A DNA stretch of 59,503 nucleotides from Ectopseudomonas oleovorans (GTDB lineage Bacteria > Pseudomonadota > Gammaproteobacteria > Pseudomonadales > Pseudomonadaceae). A program made the translations under genes and the position numbers. Location: assembly GCF_003052605.1 (NCBI RefSeq), contig NZ_QASO01000011.1, positions 23,575 to 83,077 of the forward strand, read 5' to 3'. The notes beneath the pieces were generated by a model, which saw only the letters and a program-made list of their open reading frames with translations, was not told the origin of the DNA and searched no databases. This document shows, piece after piece, positions 17,469 through 26,145 of this stretch; within the stretch, counting starts at the first letter, position 1; every line of letters begins with the position of its first letter.

Positions 17469-18986
17469 TTAGGCGGCGTCAGCCACTTCAGCCTGACGCT
17501 GGTTACGCTTGCGCCAGCTACGGTAGAAGGGCAGGGCGATCATGCCGACGATCAGCGTCCACACGCCCCAGGTGATCGGACTGGCGAACAGGATGCCCAG
17601 CTCGCCATTGGAGATCGACAGTGCACGACGCAGGTTCTGCTCCATCAGGCCGCCGAGGATGAAGCCCAGCAGAATGGCCGACAGCGGGAAGTCCAGCTTG
17701 CGCAGAATGTAGCCCGCGACGCCGATACCGATCATCAGGAACAGGTCGAAGGTGGTGGCATGCACCGCATAGACACCGATCGAGGTGATGATGGCGATGG
17801 CCGGTACCAGTGCCCAATACGGCACGGCGAGGATCTTGGTGAAGATCTTGATCATCGGCACGTTCATCACGATCAGCATGATGTTGGCGATGAACAGCGA
17901 GGCGATCAGGCCCCAGACAATATCCGGCTGGTCTCGGAACAGCAGCGGGCCAGGGGTGATGTTGTACAGCGTCAGTGCGCCGAGCATGACCGCGGTGGTG
18001 CCCGAACCGGGAACGCCGAGGGTCAGCATCGGCACCATGGAGCCGCAAGCCGAGGCGCTGTTGGCGGTTTCCGGGGCAGCCAGGCCGCGCAGGTCGCCGT
18101 TGCCGAACTTGTTGTCCTTGTGCGCCAGGCGTTTTTCGCTCATGTACGCCACGGCACTGGCCAGGGTCGCACCGGCACCCGGGAGGATGCCCAGGCCGAA
18201 GCCGATTGCGCCGCTGCGCAGGTTGGTGGCCAGTACCGACATGCCCTCCTTGAGGTTGAACAGCATGCGGCCCTTGGCTTGGATGGCTTTCTGGCCATGG
18301 TGGGTGCGTTCGAGCAGCACCAGAATCTCGCTGACCGAGAACAGCCCCAGTACCAGCACCACGAACTGGATGCCGTCAGCCAGGCCCAGGCTGCCGAAGG
18401 TAAAGCGATACACGCCGCTGTTCGAGTCGATGCCGACGCACGACAGGAACAGGCCGATGCAGCAGGCGATGGCGGTTTTCATCGGCTTGTTGCCGGCCAT
18501 GCCGGCCAGGCAGACGATGGCGAATACCATCAGCACGAAGTATTCCGCGGGGCCGAAGGCCACGGCCCACTTCGCCAGCAGCGGGGCGAAGATGACCACA
18601 CCGCAGGTGGCGATCAGGCCGCCGACGAAGGAGCTCCAGGCGGAGATGGACAGGGCAACGCCAGCCTTGCCCTGACGCGCTAGCGGGTAGCCGTCGAGGG
18701 TGGTCATCACGGCCGAGGCTTCGCCCGGGATGTTCAGCAGAATCGAGGAAATACGGCCGCCGTACTCGCAGCCCAGGTACACGGCAGCGAGCAGGATCAG
18801 CGCCGTTTCCGGCGGCAGGCCGAGGGCGAAGGCGATGGGGATCAGCAGCGCCACGCCGTTGATCGGGCCCAGGCCGGGAAGCAGGCCGACGACCGTGCCG
18901 ATCAGGGTGCCGCACAGGGCGGTGAGCAGGTTGTAGGGGCTCAGGGCGACGCCGAAGCCCTGACCGAGATAGCTGAGGGTATCCAT
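17469..18986 (-). CDS. tctA: Tripartite tricarboxylate transporter, large permease TctA
   Basis: A 505-residue inner-membrane protein with about twelve helices. Conserved TctA features include LLPGLGPINGVALLIPIAFALG (about 38-59), GGRISSILLNIPGEASAVMTTLDGYPLA (about 76-103) and GAGATLASAVAYMSEKR (about 268-284). It forms the channel of the secondary citrate/tricarboxylate uptake system with TctB and TctC. It follows tctB by two bases. Confidence 0.93.
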   Translation of the reverse strand: MDTLSYLGQGFGVALSPYNLLTALCGTLIGTVVGLLPGLGPINGVALLIPIAFALGLPPETALILLAAVYLGCEYGGRISSILLNIPGEASAVMTTLDGYPLARQGKAGVALSISAWSSFVGGLIATCGVVIFAPLLAKWAVAFGPAEYFVLMVFAIVCLAGMAGNKPMKTAIACCIGLFLSCVGIDSNSGVYRFTFGSLGLADGIQFVVLVLGLFSVSEILVLLERTHHGQKAIQAKGRMLFNLKEGMSVLATNLRSGAIGFGLGILPGAGATLASAVAYMSEKRLAHKDNKFGNGDLRGLAAPETANSASACGSMVPMLTLGVPGSGTTAVMLGALTLYNITPGPLLFRDQPDIVWGLIASLFIANIMLIVMNVPMIKIFTKILAVPYWALVPAIAIITSIGVYAVHATTFDLFLMIGIGVAGYILRKLDFPLSAILLGFILGGLMEQNLRRALSISNGELGILFASPITWGVWTLIVGMIALPFYRSWRKRNQRQAEVADAA

Positions 18987-18988
18987 GA

Positions 18989-19444
18989 TTAATTCTCCAG
19001 CGCGGCGAGGATGCCGAGCGGCAGGGGTACGTCGAGGGCTTTGTCGAACAGCAGATACAGACCGACGCTGAGTGCCACGCCAGCGATCACGCTGACCTTC
19101 CAGGAGCCTTCATACAGGCGGGCCATGGCGATGGCGAAGAGGATACTTGCCGGAATGAAGCCGAGGAGTTCGAACACGGCGGCGTAGATGCTGAGCATCA
19201 CCACGCAGCCAACGACCTTGCTCAGTACGTGGCGATCCAGTGGTGGCTCGTCATGTTCCGCCGTGGCGCTGGCCGGCTTGGCAATCAGGTAGATGGCACC
19301 GAGGCCCATCAGCGTCAGGAGCAGCAGCGGGTAGGCGCGAGGCCCGACAGGTTCGTAGGAGAACGGCGCGTGGTAGCCCCAGGCTGCGGCGGCCAGGCCC
19401 AGGCAGCAGAGCAACAGCACGATGCCGAAGATGCGTTGGTACAT
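18989..19444 (-). CDS. tctB: Tripartite tricarboxylate transporter, small permease TctB
   Basis: A 151-residue, four-helix membrane protein starting MYQRIFGIVLLLCC. The start at 19444 follows GAGG; the longer frame to 19564 is not supported. GPRAYPLLLLTLMGLGAIYL (about 37-56) is typical of TctB. It is the small membrane partner of TctA. Confidence 0.9.
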   Translation of the reverse strand: MYQRIFGIVLLLCCLGLAAAAWGYHAPFSYEPVGPRAYPLLLLTLMGLGAIYLIAKPASATAEHDEPPLDRHVLSKVVGCVVMLSIYAAVFELLGFIPASILFAIAMARLYEGSWKVSVIAGVALSVGLYLLFDKALDVPLPLGILAALEN

Positions 19445-19585
19445 GAGGAAATCCTCGTGATGTTGTGGTGCCTGCCGGGTTTCCTGGCGTGAACGACGCC
19501 AGCCCGTGAGCACGAAGCTCCAGGCGGTTGAGGGTGGTGGGAACGGGCCGGACGCCGACCCCACAAGGTGTCGGCGTCATGCGGG

Positions 19586-20569
19586 TTACTGCTGGATCAG
19601 GCCGAATTCCTGAGCCAGTTGCTTGTACTGCACGACCTGCTTCTTGACGTAGGCGTCAAGCTCGTCGCCGGTCATGGCGAAGGGGTAGAGTTCGCGTTGC
19701 TCACGCAATTGGGCGAAGTCTTCCGAGGCCAGCAGTTGGTCGAAGGCGTTCTTCCACCAGGCGTAGGCTTCGTCGCTGACTTTCGGGCCAACGTAGAAAC
19801 CGCGGATCACCGGCCAGGTCACGTCGTAGCCTTGTTCCTTGGCGGTCGGGATCTTCGACACTACTTCGCCCGGCAAGCGCTCGTCGGAGAACACCGCGAG
19901 GATGCGCATGTCGCCACTTTCGATGTGCGGCACGGAGTCGGAGATATCGGTACTGGCGACCTGGATGTGACCGCCGAGCAGGGCCGTAGCCAGCTCACCG
20001 CCACCTTCCATGGCCACGTAGCGCAGTTGGCGCGGGTCGATGCCGGCGGCGCGGGCGATCAGCGCGGTCTGCATCCAGTCCTGGCTGCCGACGGTGCCGC
20101 CGGAACCGATCACCACTTTGCCGGGCTCGGTCTTGATGGCAGCGACCAGATCATCGAGGGTCTTGTACGGCGAGTCGCTACGTACGGCCAGGGCGCCATA
20201 GCTGGTGCCGACGCCGGCCAGCCACTTCACGGCATTCTCGTCGAAACGACCGAACTTGCCTTGCGCCAGGTTCAGCAGGGAGCCGCTGGAGAAAGCGGTG
20301 ATGGTGCCGGCTTCGGACGGGCGCTGAGCGACCACTGCGTTGTAGGCCACGGCGCCAACGCCGCCCGGCATGTAGGTCACACGCATCGGCGAGGACAGCA
20401 GCTTGCTGTCTACCAGCGCGCTTTGCGCCAGTTTGCAGGTCAGGTCGAAGCCGCCGCCTGGGGCTGCCGGGGCGATGCATTCTGGGCGTTTCGGTTCGGC
20501 GGCCATCAGTTGGCTGGCGAAGGCCAGGCAGGAGGCGGCGATTGCAGCACGGATCAGGGCAGGTTTCAT
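19586..20569 (-). CDS. tctC: Tripartite tricarboxylate transporter substrate-binding protein TctC
   Basis: A 327-residue periplasmic protein with a cleavable signal peptide (about 1-23, ending QLMAAEP). The Bug/TctC fold is shown by CIAPAAPGGGFDLTC (about 35-49), the substrate-loop GSLLNLAQGKFG, and GSGGTVGSQDWMQTALIARAAG (about 156-177). It binds citrate or related tricarboxylates and hands them to TctAB. Start preceded by GAGGAG. The 141-base gap before tctB holds no gene. Confidence 0.92.
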   Translation of the reverse strand: MKPALIRAAIAASCLAFASQLMAAEPKRPECIAPAAPGGGFDLTCKLAQSALVDSKLLSSPMRVTYMPGGVGAVAYNAVVAQRPSEAGTITAFSSGSLLNLAQGKFGRFDENAVKWLAGVGTSYGALAVRSDSPYKTLDDLVAAIKTEPGKVVIGSGGTVGSQDWMQTALIARAAGIDPRQLRYVAMEGGGELATALLGGHIQVASTDISDSVPHIESGDMRILAVFSDERLPGEVVSKIPTAKEQGYDVTWPVIRGFYVGPKVSDEAYAWWKNAFDQLLASEDFAQLREQRELYPFAMTGDELDAYVKKQVVQYKQLAQEFGLIQQ

Positions 20570-20599
20570 GGTGGATCTCCTCGCTAATCTTATTGTGAT

Positions 20600-21865
20600 T
20601 TACCAGATGGGCAGGCTGTAGCCGACGATGATGCGATTTTCGTCCGCATCGCGAGCGAAGTCGGAGCGGAAGCTGGCGTTACGCGCACGAATGTAGAGAT
20701 CCTTGAGCGGGCCGCTCTGCACCACGTACTTGAGTTCGATGTCGCGTTCCCATTCGCCACCACGCTGGTTGCTACCGGCGACGCGCGCGTCGTCACTGGT
20801 GATGTAGCGGGTCATGAAGCTCAGGCCGGGCAGACCGAAGCTGGCGAAACTGTAGTCGTAACGGGCCTGCCAGGAGCGCTGGTCGGCGTTGGCGAAGTCG
20901 TTGATCTGCACGAAGTTGATCAGGAATGGGTCGCTGCCGTCGATGTAGGCAAAACCGGTGTCACCGCTCATGTCCTGAAAGCCCAGGCCGAATTTGTGGC
21001 CGCTGATACCGTAGCTGAGCATGGCGTTGATCGCACGGTTATCCACCTTGCCGGCCTTCGATGCGCCGCTGTCCTTGCTGAGGATCAGGCGTAGATCGTT
21101 GCTCAGGGTGCCGGCGCCCAGCTTGTGGCTGCTCAGCAGGCCGAAGAAGTGCTGGCGGTAGAGGTCGTCGAGGTCGGCGAAGTAATAACGACCGGTGAAG
21201 CCTGGAGCGAACTTGTAGTCGACACCGGCCAGATCCAGGTGGTCGGCACTGATGCCGGCGGCGAAACGACGGTTCTTGCTGGCGAGTACCAGGTCTTCCT
21301 CGTTGGTCGAGGCGCGGTCGATCACCTTGTCCAGGCGACCGCCGGTGAAGGTCAGGCCTTCCAGTTCGGAGGAGGTCAGCAGGCCGCCTTCGAATACCTG
21401 CGGCAGCAGGCGGCTGTCACTGGCCTTGACCACGGGCAGCTCGGGAACATGCGAGCCATAACGGAATTCGGTTGCGGAGACCTTGACCTTGGCGGTCATG
21501 CCGAGGCGGCTGAACTCGTCAGCTGAACGGCCATCGTCGTGCACCGGCAGCAGGTCGGTACCGGTGCGGCCCTTGCCCGAGTCGAGCTTGATACCCAGCA
21601 GGCCCATGGCGTCGAGACCAAAACCTACGGTGCCTTCGGTGAAGCCGGACTGAACATCCAGGCGAAAACCCTGGCCCCATTCTTCACGCTTGTTCTGTCC
21701 GTCACCTTCACGGAAGTCGCGATTGAAATAGATGTTGGTGGCGGTGAGGCTAGCCGAGCTGTCTTCGACGAAAGCGGCTTGAGCGATGGGGGCGGCGAGG
21801 CTGGCGGCGATGGCCAGACTAAGCAGATGTGCAGGCGGGAAAGCCTGACGCGAGGCAGCAAACAT
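20600..21865 (-). CDS. opdH: OprD-family outer-membrane porin, probably OpdH (tricarboxylate)
   Basis: A 421-residue OprD-type beta-barrel with a signal peptide (to about residue 31, AQA/AFVEDSS). FNRDFREG and the closing ARDADENRIIVGYSLPIW are typical of the family. The start at 21865 follows GGAG; the frame is open to 21907 but that would disrupt the signal peptide. It lies directly upstream of tctCBA and divergent from tctDE, exactly as opdH does in P. aeruginosa (PA0755), where it takes up cis-aconitate and other tricarboxylates. The symbol is based mainly on this context. Confidence 0.85.
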   Translation of the reverse strand: MFAASRQAFPPAHLLSLAIAASLAAPIAQAAFVEDSSASLTATNIYFNRDFREGDGQNKREEWGQGFRLDVQSGFTEGTVGFGLDAMGLLGIKLDSGKGRTGTDLLPVHDDGRSADEFSRLGMTAKVKVSATEFRYGSHVPELPVVKASDSRLLPQVFEGGLLTSSELEGLTFTGGRLDKVIDRASTNEEDLVLASKNRRFAAGISADHLDLAGVDYKFAPGFTGRYYFADLDDLYRQHFFGLLSSHKLGAGTLSNDLRLILSKDSGASKAGKVDNRAINAMLSYGISGHKFGLGFQDMSGDTGFAYIDGSDPFLINFVQINDFANADQRSWQARYDYSFASFGLPGLSFMTRYITSDDARVAGSNQRGGEWERDIELKYVVQSGPLKDLYIRARNASFRSDFARDADENRIIVGYSLPIW

Positions 21866-21878
21866 GGTGTGGTCTCCG

Positions 21879-21893
21879 TTCTTGTTCTTGTAA
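21879..21893 (-). promoter_or_regulatory. Putative Hfq/Crc CA motif in the opdH leader
   Basis: On the minus strand TACAAGAACAAGAAC lies immediately before GGAGACC and the opdH ATG. Repeated AAnAAn triplets next to the ribosome binding site fit a catabolite-repression (Hfq/Crc) site, which would suit a porin for secondary carbon sources. Confidence 0.5.
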
Positions 21894-21988
21894 CGGCACT
21901 GCTCCACTGCAGGCCGTTCAGGCAGGTGGGTCGAGCCACCTGAGGGGCGATCCTAGATGTTCAAGCTTTCAGCAACCTTTCATTGATG

Positions 21989-22034
21989 AAAAATCGCCGG
22001 GAGCGATTTTTGACGTCGGCTCCGCCGACGGCCC
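21989..22034. repeat. Double-hairpin repeat (CGGGA loop), copy in opdH-tctD gap
   Basis: AAAAATCGC-CGGGA-GCGATTTTT (21989-22011) is a perfect 9-bp hairpin. It is followed by GA and a second hairpin CGTCGGC-TCC-GCCGACG (22014-22030) and GGCC. The same two-hairpin layout recurs inverted at 25197-25240. Confidence 0.7.
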
Positions 22035-22064
22035 GTAGGGTTGCCGCCAGGGATGGCAGGCAGC

Positions 22065-22095
22065 AAAAAAATGCCGGGCGCGATTTTTGTGGCCT
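22065..22095. repeat. Variant single-hairpin repeat
   Basis: AAAAAAATGCCGGGCGCGATTTTTGTGGCC resembles the first hairpin of the repeat at 21989, with a TTTTTGTGGCC end shared with 5446-5476. Confidence 0.5.
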
Positions 22096-22116
22096 GCGCG
22101 GGCCCGTCATTCGGGG

Positions 22117-22181
22117 GTAGGGTGCGCCGTGCGCACCGACGTGCCAGTGCGAGTGTCAGCGGCGCGCACGGCGCACCCTAC
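22117..22181. repeat. GTAGGGTGCGCC inverted repeat
   Basis: GTAGGGTGCGCCGTGCGC (22117-22134) pairs perfectly with its complement at 22164-22181 across 29 bases. This GTAG-initiated palindrome belongs to the same broad class as those at 12374, 16314 and 41607. Together with the two hairpin repeats it fills most of the opdH-tctD intergenic region, where the divergent promoters must also lie. Confidence 0.75.
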
Positions 22182-22319
22182 CTATCCTTCTCCTGGTGCC
22201 TGACGGACTGGCATTCCCCTACGAGGGCTGTTTCGACTCGTTCGGCATTTCGGCAATTCACAGTGGCGATGGCGGCGCTACACTGCGCGCCTCGAACGAT
22301 CTTGTGGTGGAGGTTTAAG

Positions 22320-22991
22320 GTGCGAATTCTGCTGGTCGAAGACCATCTGCAGCTCGCGGAAAGCGTGGCCCAGGCCCTCAAGGGCGCGGGCTGGACGGTA
22401 GACGTGCTGCACGATGGCATGGCCGCCGACCTGGCGCTTGCCAGCGAGGACTATGCGCTGGCCATCCTCGATATCGGTCTGCCGCGGCTCGATGGTTTCG
22501 CCGTGCTGGCACGCTTGCGTGACCGCGGCCAGACCCTGCCGGCGCTGATGTTGACCGCACGTGGTGAGGTGAAGGATCGGGTGCACGGTCTCAATCTTGG
22601 CGCCGATGATTATCTGGCCAAGCCCTTCGAACTCTCCGAGCTGGAGGCGCGGGTCAAAGCGCTGTTGCGTCGCAGCGTGCTGGGTGGTGAGCAACTGCAA
22701 CGCTGTGGCGAGCTGGTCTACGACCTCGGAGCTCGACGTTTCACCCTGGCCGGTGAGACGCTGACGCTGACTGCGCGTGAGCAGGCGGTGCTGGAGGCGA
22801 TGATCGCCCGCCTGGGTCGGGTCATGAGCAAGGAGCAGTTGGCGGCTCAGGTTTTCGGCCTGGACGAGGAGGCCAGTCCCGATGCCATCGAGATCTATAT
22901 CCATCGACTGCGCAAGAAGCTCGAAGGGCATGCCGTGCGTATCGTCACCTTCCGCGGGCTGGGTTACCTGCTGGAGGCGGTGGAGGCATGA
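22320..22991 (+). CDS. tctD: Response regulator TctD
   Basis: A 223-residue OmpR-class regulator. The receiver domain (1-115) begins MRILLVEDHLQLAESV with the acidic pair, has the phospho-acceptor in LAILDIGLPRLDG (Asp51 region) and Lys in YLAKPFE (about 101). The winged-helix DNA-binding domain (about 125-220) ends IVTFRGLGYLLEAVEA. The start is GTG 22320, eight bases after GGAGG; the frame is open far upstream through the repeats but those codons are not homologous. It overlaps tctE by four bases and is divergent from the opdH-tctCBA genes it should activate in response to tricarboxylates. Confidence 0.92.
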   Translation: MRILLVEDHLQLAESVAQALKGAGWTVDVLHDGMAADLALASEDYALAILDIGLPRLDGFAVLARLRDRGQTLPALMLTARGEVKDRVHGLNLGADDYLAKPFELSELEARVKALLRRSVLGGEQLQRCGELVYDLGARRFTLAGETLTLTAREQAVLEAMIARLGRVMSKEQLAAQVFGLDEEASPDAIEIYIHRLRKKLEGHAVRIVTFRGLGYLLEAVEA

Positions 22992-24385
22992 CCCGCATCG
23001 GCAGCCTGCGCGGTCGCCTGCTGCGCCGATTGGCGCTGCTGTTGTCGGTGATCCTGCTGGTCAGCAGCCTCAGTGCCTACTGGAGCGCGCGTCACGCGGC
23101 GGACACGGCCTATGACCGTACGCTGCTGGCGTCGGCCAGGGCCATCGCCGATGGGCTGTACAGCACCGGGGGGGCACTGCGCGCCAACGTGCCCTACATG
23201 GCGCTGGATGCCTTCGCCTATGACAGCGCCGGACGTATCTATTACCAGGTGCTGGGGATCGAAGGCGAGCTGATCTCCGGCTACGAAGACCTGCCTTCGG
23301 CGCCTGCCGATACACCACGCACTGAGGATTACCCGGCGCTGGCGCGCTTCTATGACGGTATGTACCGCGGCCAGGGCGTGCGTGTGGTGAGCCTGTTGCA
23401 GCCGGTCAGCGAGACCACCATCAAAGGCATGGCGGAAATTCGCGTGGCCGAAACTCAGGGGGCCCGCGAACGCATGGCCAGAGAGTTGCTGATCGGCACC
23501 TTGTGGCGCATCGGCCTGTTGGTGGCGGTGGCGCTGCTGTTGATCTGGGTCGCAGTCAGCCTGGCACTGCGACCGCTGGAGACCTTGCGCCGCGCCGTGG
23601 CCGAGCGCGCCAGCGATGACCTGCGGCCATTGCCAGACGCCGAGTTGCCACGCGAGATCGGCCCGCTGGTCGAGGCGCTGAATCAGTTCAACGAGCGCCT
23701 GCAGACGTTGTTCGAGCGGCAGTCGGCCTTTATCGCCGATGCGGCTCATGAACTGCGCACGCCGCTGGCCGCGCTCAAGGCGCGAATCGCCCTGGGGCTG
23801 CGTGCCGATAACCCCGATGACTGGCGCCAGACCCTGGAACAGGCCGCCGAGCACAGCGACCGGCTGACCAATCTGGCTAACCAGTTGCTGTCGCTGGCAC
23901 GCATCGAAAGTGGCGCGCGGGCCATCACCGAAGGCGGCGCGCAACGCATCGATCTCAGCTTGCTGGCCCGGGAACTGGGCCTGGCCATGGCGCCGCTGGC
24001 TCATGCGCGCGGTGTCGCGCTGGCACTCGAGGCCGAGCAGCCGGTCTGGGTCGACGGTGAACCGACCTTGCTCAATGAACTGCTCAGCAACCTGATCGAT
24101 AACGCCCTGGCATATACGCCACCTGGCGGTAACCTGGTGCTGCGGGTTTTGGCGCCAGCGGTACTGGAAGTCGAAGACGATGGGCCGGGCATTCCCGAAG
24201 AGGAGCGCGACAAGGTGTTCGAACGCTTCTATCGACGCAGCGCACAGGGCAGTGGCGCCGGCTTGGGGTTGGCTATCGTCGGCGAGATCTGCCGAGCGCA
24301 TCGTGCGCAGATCAGCCTGCATCAGGCGATGCCGCATGGCTTGCGGGTGCGGGTGGTGTTCCCGGTTTCAGTGCCCGAGGCTTAA
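22988..24385 (+). CDS. tctE: Sensor histidine kinase TctE
   Basis: A 465-residue inner-membrane kinase: first helix at about 10-32, a periplasmic sensor (TctE-type N-terminal domain, about 33-165), second helix at about 170-193, then HAMP. The H-box is FIADAAHELRTPLAALK (His near residue 256). The ATPase domain has NLIDNALAYTP (N box), EVEDDGPGIPEEE (G1), FERFYR and GAGLGLAIVGEI (G2). It phosphorylates TctD. Its last 18 bases overlap the end of the convergent gene at 24368. Confidence 0.92.
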   Translation: MTRIGSLRGRLLRRLALLLSVILLVSSLSAYWSARHAADTAYDRTLLASARAIADGLYSTGGALRANVPYMALDAFAYDSAGRIYYQVLGIEGELISGYEDLPSAPADTPRTEDYPALARFYDGMYRGQGVRVVSLLQPVSETTIKGMAEIRVAETQGARERMARELLIGTLWRIGLLVAVALLLIWVAVSLALRPLETLRRAVAERASDDLRPLPDAELPREIGPLVEALNQFNERLQTLFERQSAFIADAAHELRTPLAALKARIALGLRADNPDDWRQTLEQAAEHSDRLTNLANQLLSLARIESGARAITEGGAQRIDLSLLARELGLAMAPLAHARGVALALEAEQPVWVDGEPTLLNELLSNLIDNALAYTPPGGNLVLRVLAPAVLEVEDDGPGIPEEERDKVFERFYRRSAQGSGAGLGLAIVGEICRAHRAQISLHQAMPHGLRVRVVFPVSVPEA

Positions 24386-25123
24386 CGGCTGCTGGATTTC
24401 CAGCAGGTACTGCGAAATTTTGCCGCTGTCGCGCAGTCGTGCCAGGCCCCGGTTGAAGCGCTGCATTAGTTCGGCATTGCCTGGCACTTCTCGTGACAGC
24501 AGCAGGTGCAGGCTGTCGCTACGCAGTGGCACCGGGTGAAAACTCAGCAAACGACGTTCGGCAGCGCTGAATTGCTGATGGAGCAGGTCGAAGCCCACCA
24601 CCTTGTCCACGGGAAACACATCGATGCGCCCGGCCAGCAACTGGCGCAGGCCCTGCTCATCACCGGTCAGACGTACCACCTCGAGCTCTCCGGCGGCTTC
24701 GGCGCGTTGAAAGGCTTCGCCGTAGTCATAGCCACGAGTAGCGGCAATGCGCAGGCCGCGCAGATCTGTGACATCGTTCCAGTCAAACGCGTGGGTCTTG
24801 CGGTGAAAGAAGTAGTAGCGGCTTTCGACCACCGGCTCGCTGATATGAAAGTGCCGTTCACGTTCGGGGTTGTGAAACCAGACGGCGCTGCCGTCGCGCA
24901 CGCCTTGTTTGGCCATTTTCAGCGAGCGCGCCCAGGGGTGAAACTCCCACTGCACTTCGATGCCCTGAAGTGCGAACGCCTCGGCGACGATGCGTGACGC
25001 TACACCATGGTAGGGCAGGGTTTCACCGAGATAGGGCGGCCATTCGCCGTTGGTCAGACGTACCTGCTCGGCAGCCTGGGCACTGCCGAGCAACAGGACG
25101 AGCAGGAAGAATGCGTAACGCAT
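24368..25123 (-). CDS. Periplasmic solute-binding protein (family 3)
   Basis: A 251-residue protein with a signal peptide (MRYAFFLLVLLLGSAQAA) and the bacterial extracellular solute-binding family 3 fold: RLTNGEWPPYLGE, VASRIVAEAFALQGIEVQWEF and GLRIAATRGYDYGEAF. There are no ABC transporter genes beside it, as is common for the many orphan members in Pseudomonas. Ligand unknown (amino acids or sugar-related compounds are typical). Confidence 0.8.
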   Translation of the reverse strand: MRYAFFLLVLLLGSAQAAEQVRLTNGEWPPYLGETLPYHGVASRIVAEAFALQGIEVQWEFHPWARSLKMAKQGVRDGSAVWFHNPERERHFHISEPVVESRYYFFHRKTHAFDWNDVTDLRGLRIAATRGYDYGEAFQRAEAAGELEVVRLTGDEQGLRQLLAGRIDVFPVDKVVGFDLLHQQFSAAERRLLSFHPVPLRSDSLHLLLSREVPGNAELMQRFNRGLARLRDSGKISQYLLEIQQPLSLGH

Positions 25124-25196
25124 GGCTCTACTTCCTCAAGCGAATGGCTCGAGTGTAGAGACATTTTGTGATCTGCGTCCCTGTAGATCACCCTTC

Positions 25197-25240
25197 GGGC
25201 CGTCGCGCAGCGACGTCAAAAATTGCTCCCGACAATTTTT
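25197..25240. repeat. Double-hairpin repeat, inverted copy
   Basis: GGGC then CGTCGC-GCA-GCGACG (25201-25215), TC, and AAAAATTG-CTCCCGA-CAATTTTT (25218-25240). It is the reverse complement in layout of the repeat at 21989-22034, including the GACGTCG junction. Confidence 0.7.
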
Positions 25241-25262
25241 TGCCATCCATGGCGAGATGCTT

Positions 25263-26099
25263 TTATTGCAGCATGCTCATGGCTGCCTCCATGGCAGCGG
25301 AGAGGTCTTCGTCGGCCTGCATGTCGACCTGCGGGTCGAGGCCGAGCTTGGCGAAGGCCGGGACCTTGCTCCAGTCCAGCTGGGTGTAGGGGTGCTCGCT
25401 GCCCAGGTAGCTTTGCAGCGTGGCGACCTGAACGATATCGACGTAATCGACCTTGGCCGAGTCGCGGGTGAAATCCAGATACTGGCTCGGCACGATGGCG
25501 ATGGGCTCGGGGAACTCCCAGGTACGCAGGATCTTGTCGCCGATGATCGGGTGAATCTGCTCGATCACGTGATTGAGGCTGATGGAGTCGGCCAGCAGTT
25601 CGTTATGCTCTTCGGCGTAGGTGAGGATCGGCAGCACGCCGATCTGGTGCACCAGGCCGGCGAGCGTAGCCTGATCCGGCATCAGGCGGGTGTAGTGACG
25701 GCACAGCACGTGACAGATACCGGCGATCTCGGTGCTCTTGTTCCACACCTCGCGCATCTTGCGGTCGACCACATCGCTGGTGGCCTGGAACATCTGCTCC
25801 ATGGCCAGGCCGGTGGCCAGGTTGCAGGTGTAGTTGATGCCCAGACGGCTGACAGCCATCTGCAGGTCGGTGATTTCCTTGTTGCTGCGCAGCAGCGGGC
25901 TGTTGACCACCTTGATGATGCGAGCGGTGAGGGCGGCGTCGTTACCGATTACCTTGCTGATCTGCGGAATACCCACACCCGGGTCTTCGGCTGCTTCACG
26001 CACCCGCAATGCCACCTCGGGCAGGGTGGGCAGTACCAGCTCATCGTTTTCGATGGCGTGGATCAGTTCCTGTTGGACTTTTTCGGCAAGCTTGCTCAT
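25263..26099 (-). CDS. HDOD-domain signalling protein
   Basis: A 278-residue cytoplasmic protein consisting largely of one HDOD domain (about 20-215). Supporting stretches are LPTLPEVALRVREAAEDP, NDAALTARIIKVVNSPLLR and TLAGLVHQIGVLPIL. HDOD proteins are degenerate relatives of HD-GYP phosphodiesterases and act as signalling scaffolds. The partner is not evident from the neighbours. It ends MSML near residue 276. Confidence 0.85.
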   Translation of the reverse strand: MSKLAEKVQQELIHAIENDELVLPTLPEVALRVREAAEDPGVGIPQISKVIGNDAALTARIIKVVNSPLLRSNKEITDLQMAVSRLGINYTCNLATGLAMEQMFQATSDVVDRKMREVWNKSTEIAGICHVLCRHYTRLMPDQATLAGLVHQIGVLPILTYAEEHNELLADSISLNHVIEQIHPIIGDKILRTWEFPEPIAIVPSQYLDFTRDSAKVDYVDIVQVATLQSYLGSEHPYTQLDWSKVPAFAKLGLDPQVDMQADEDLSAAMEAAMSMLQ

Positions 26100-26145
26100 G
26101 AAGTAGCTCTCTTTGGCGATCCGATGCGGCGCCGGGGAAGTTTAG

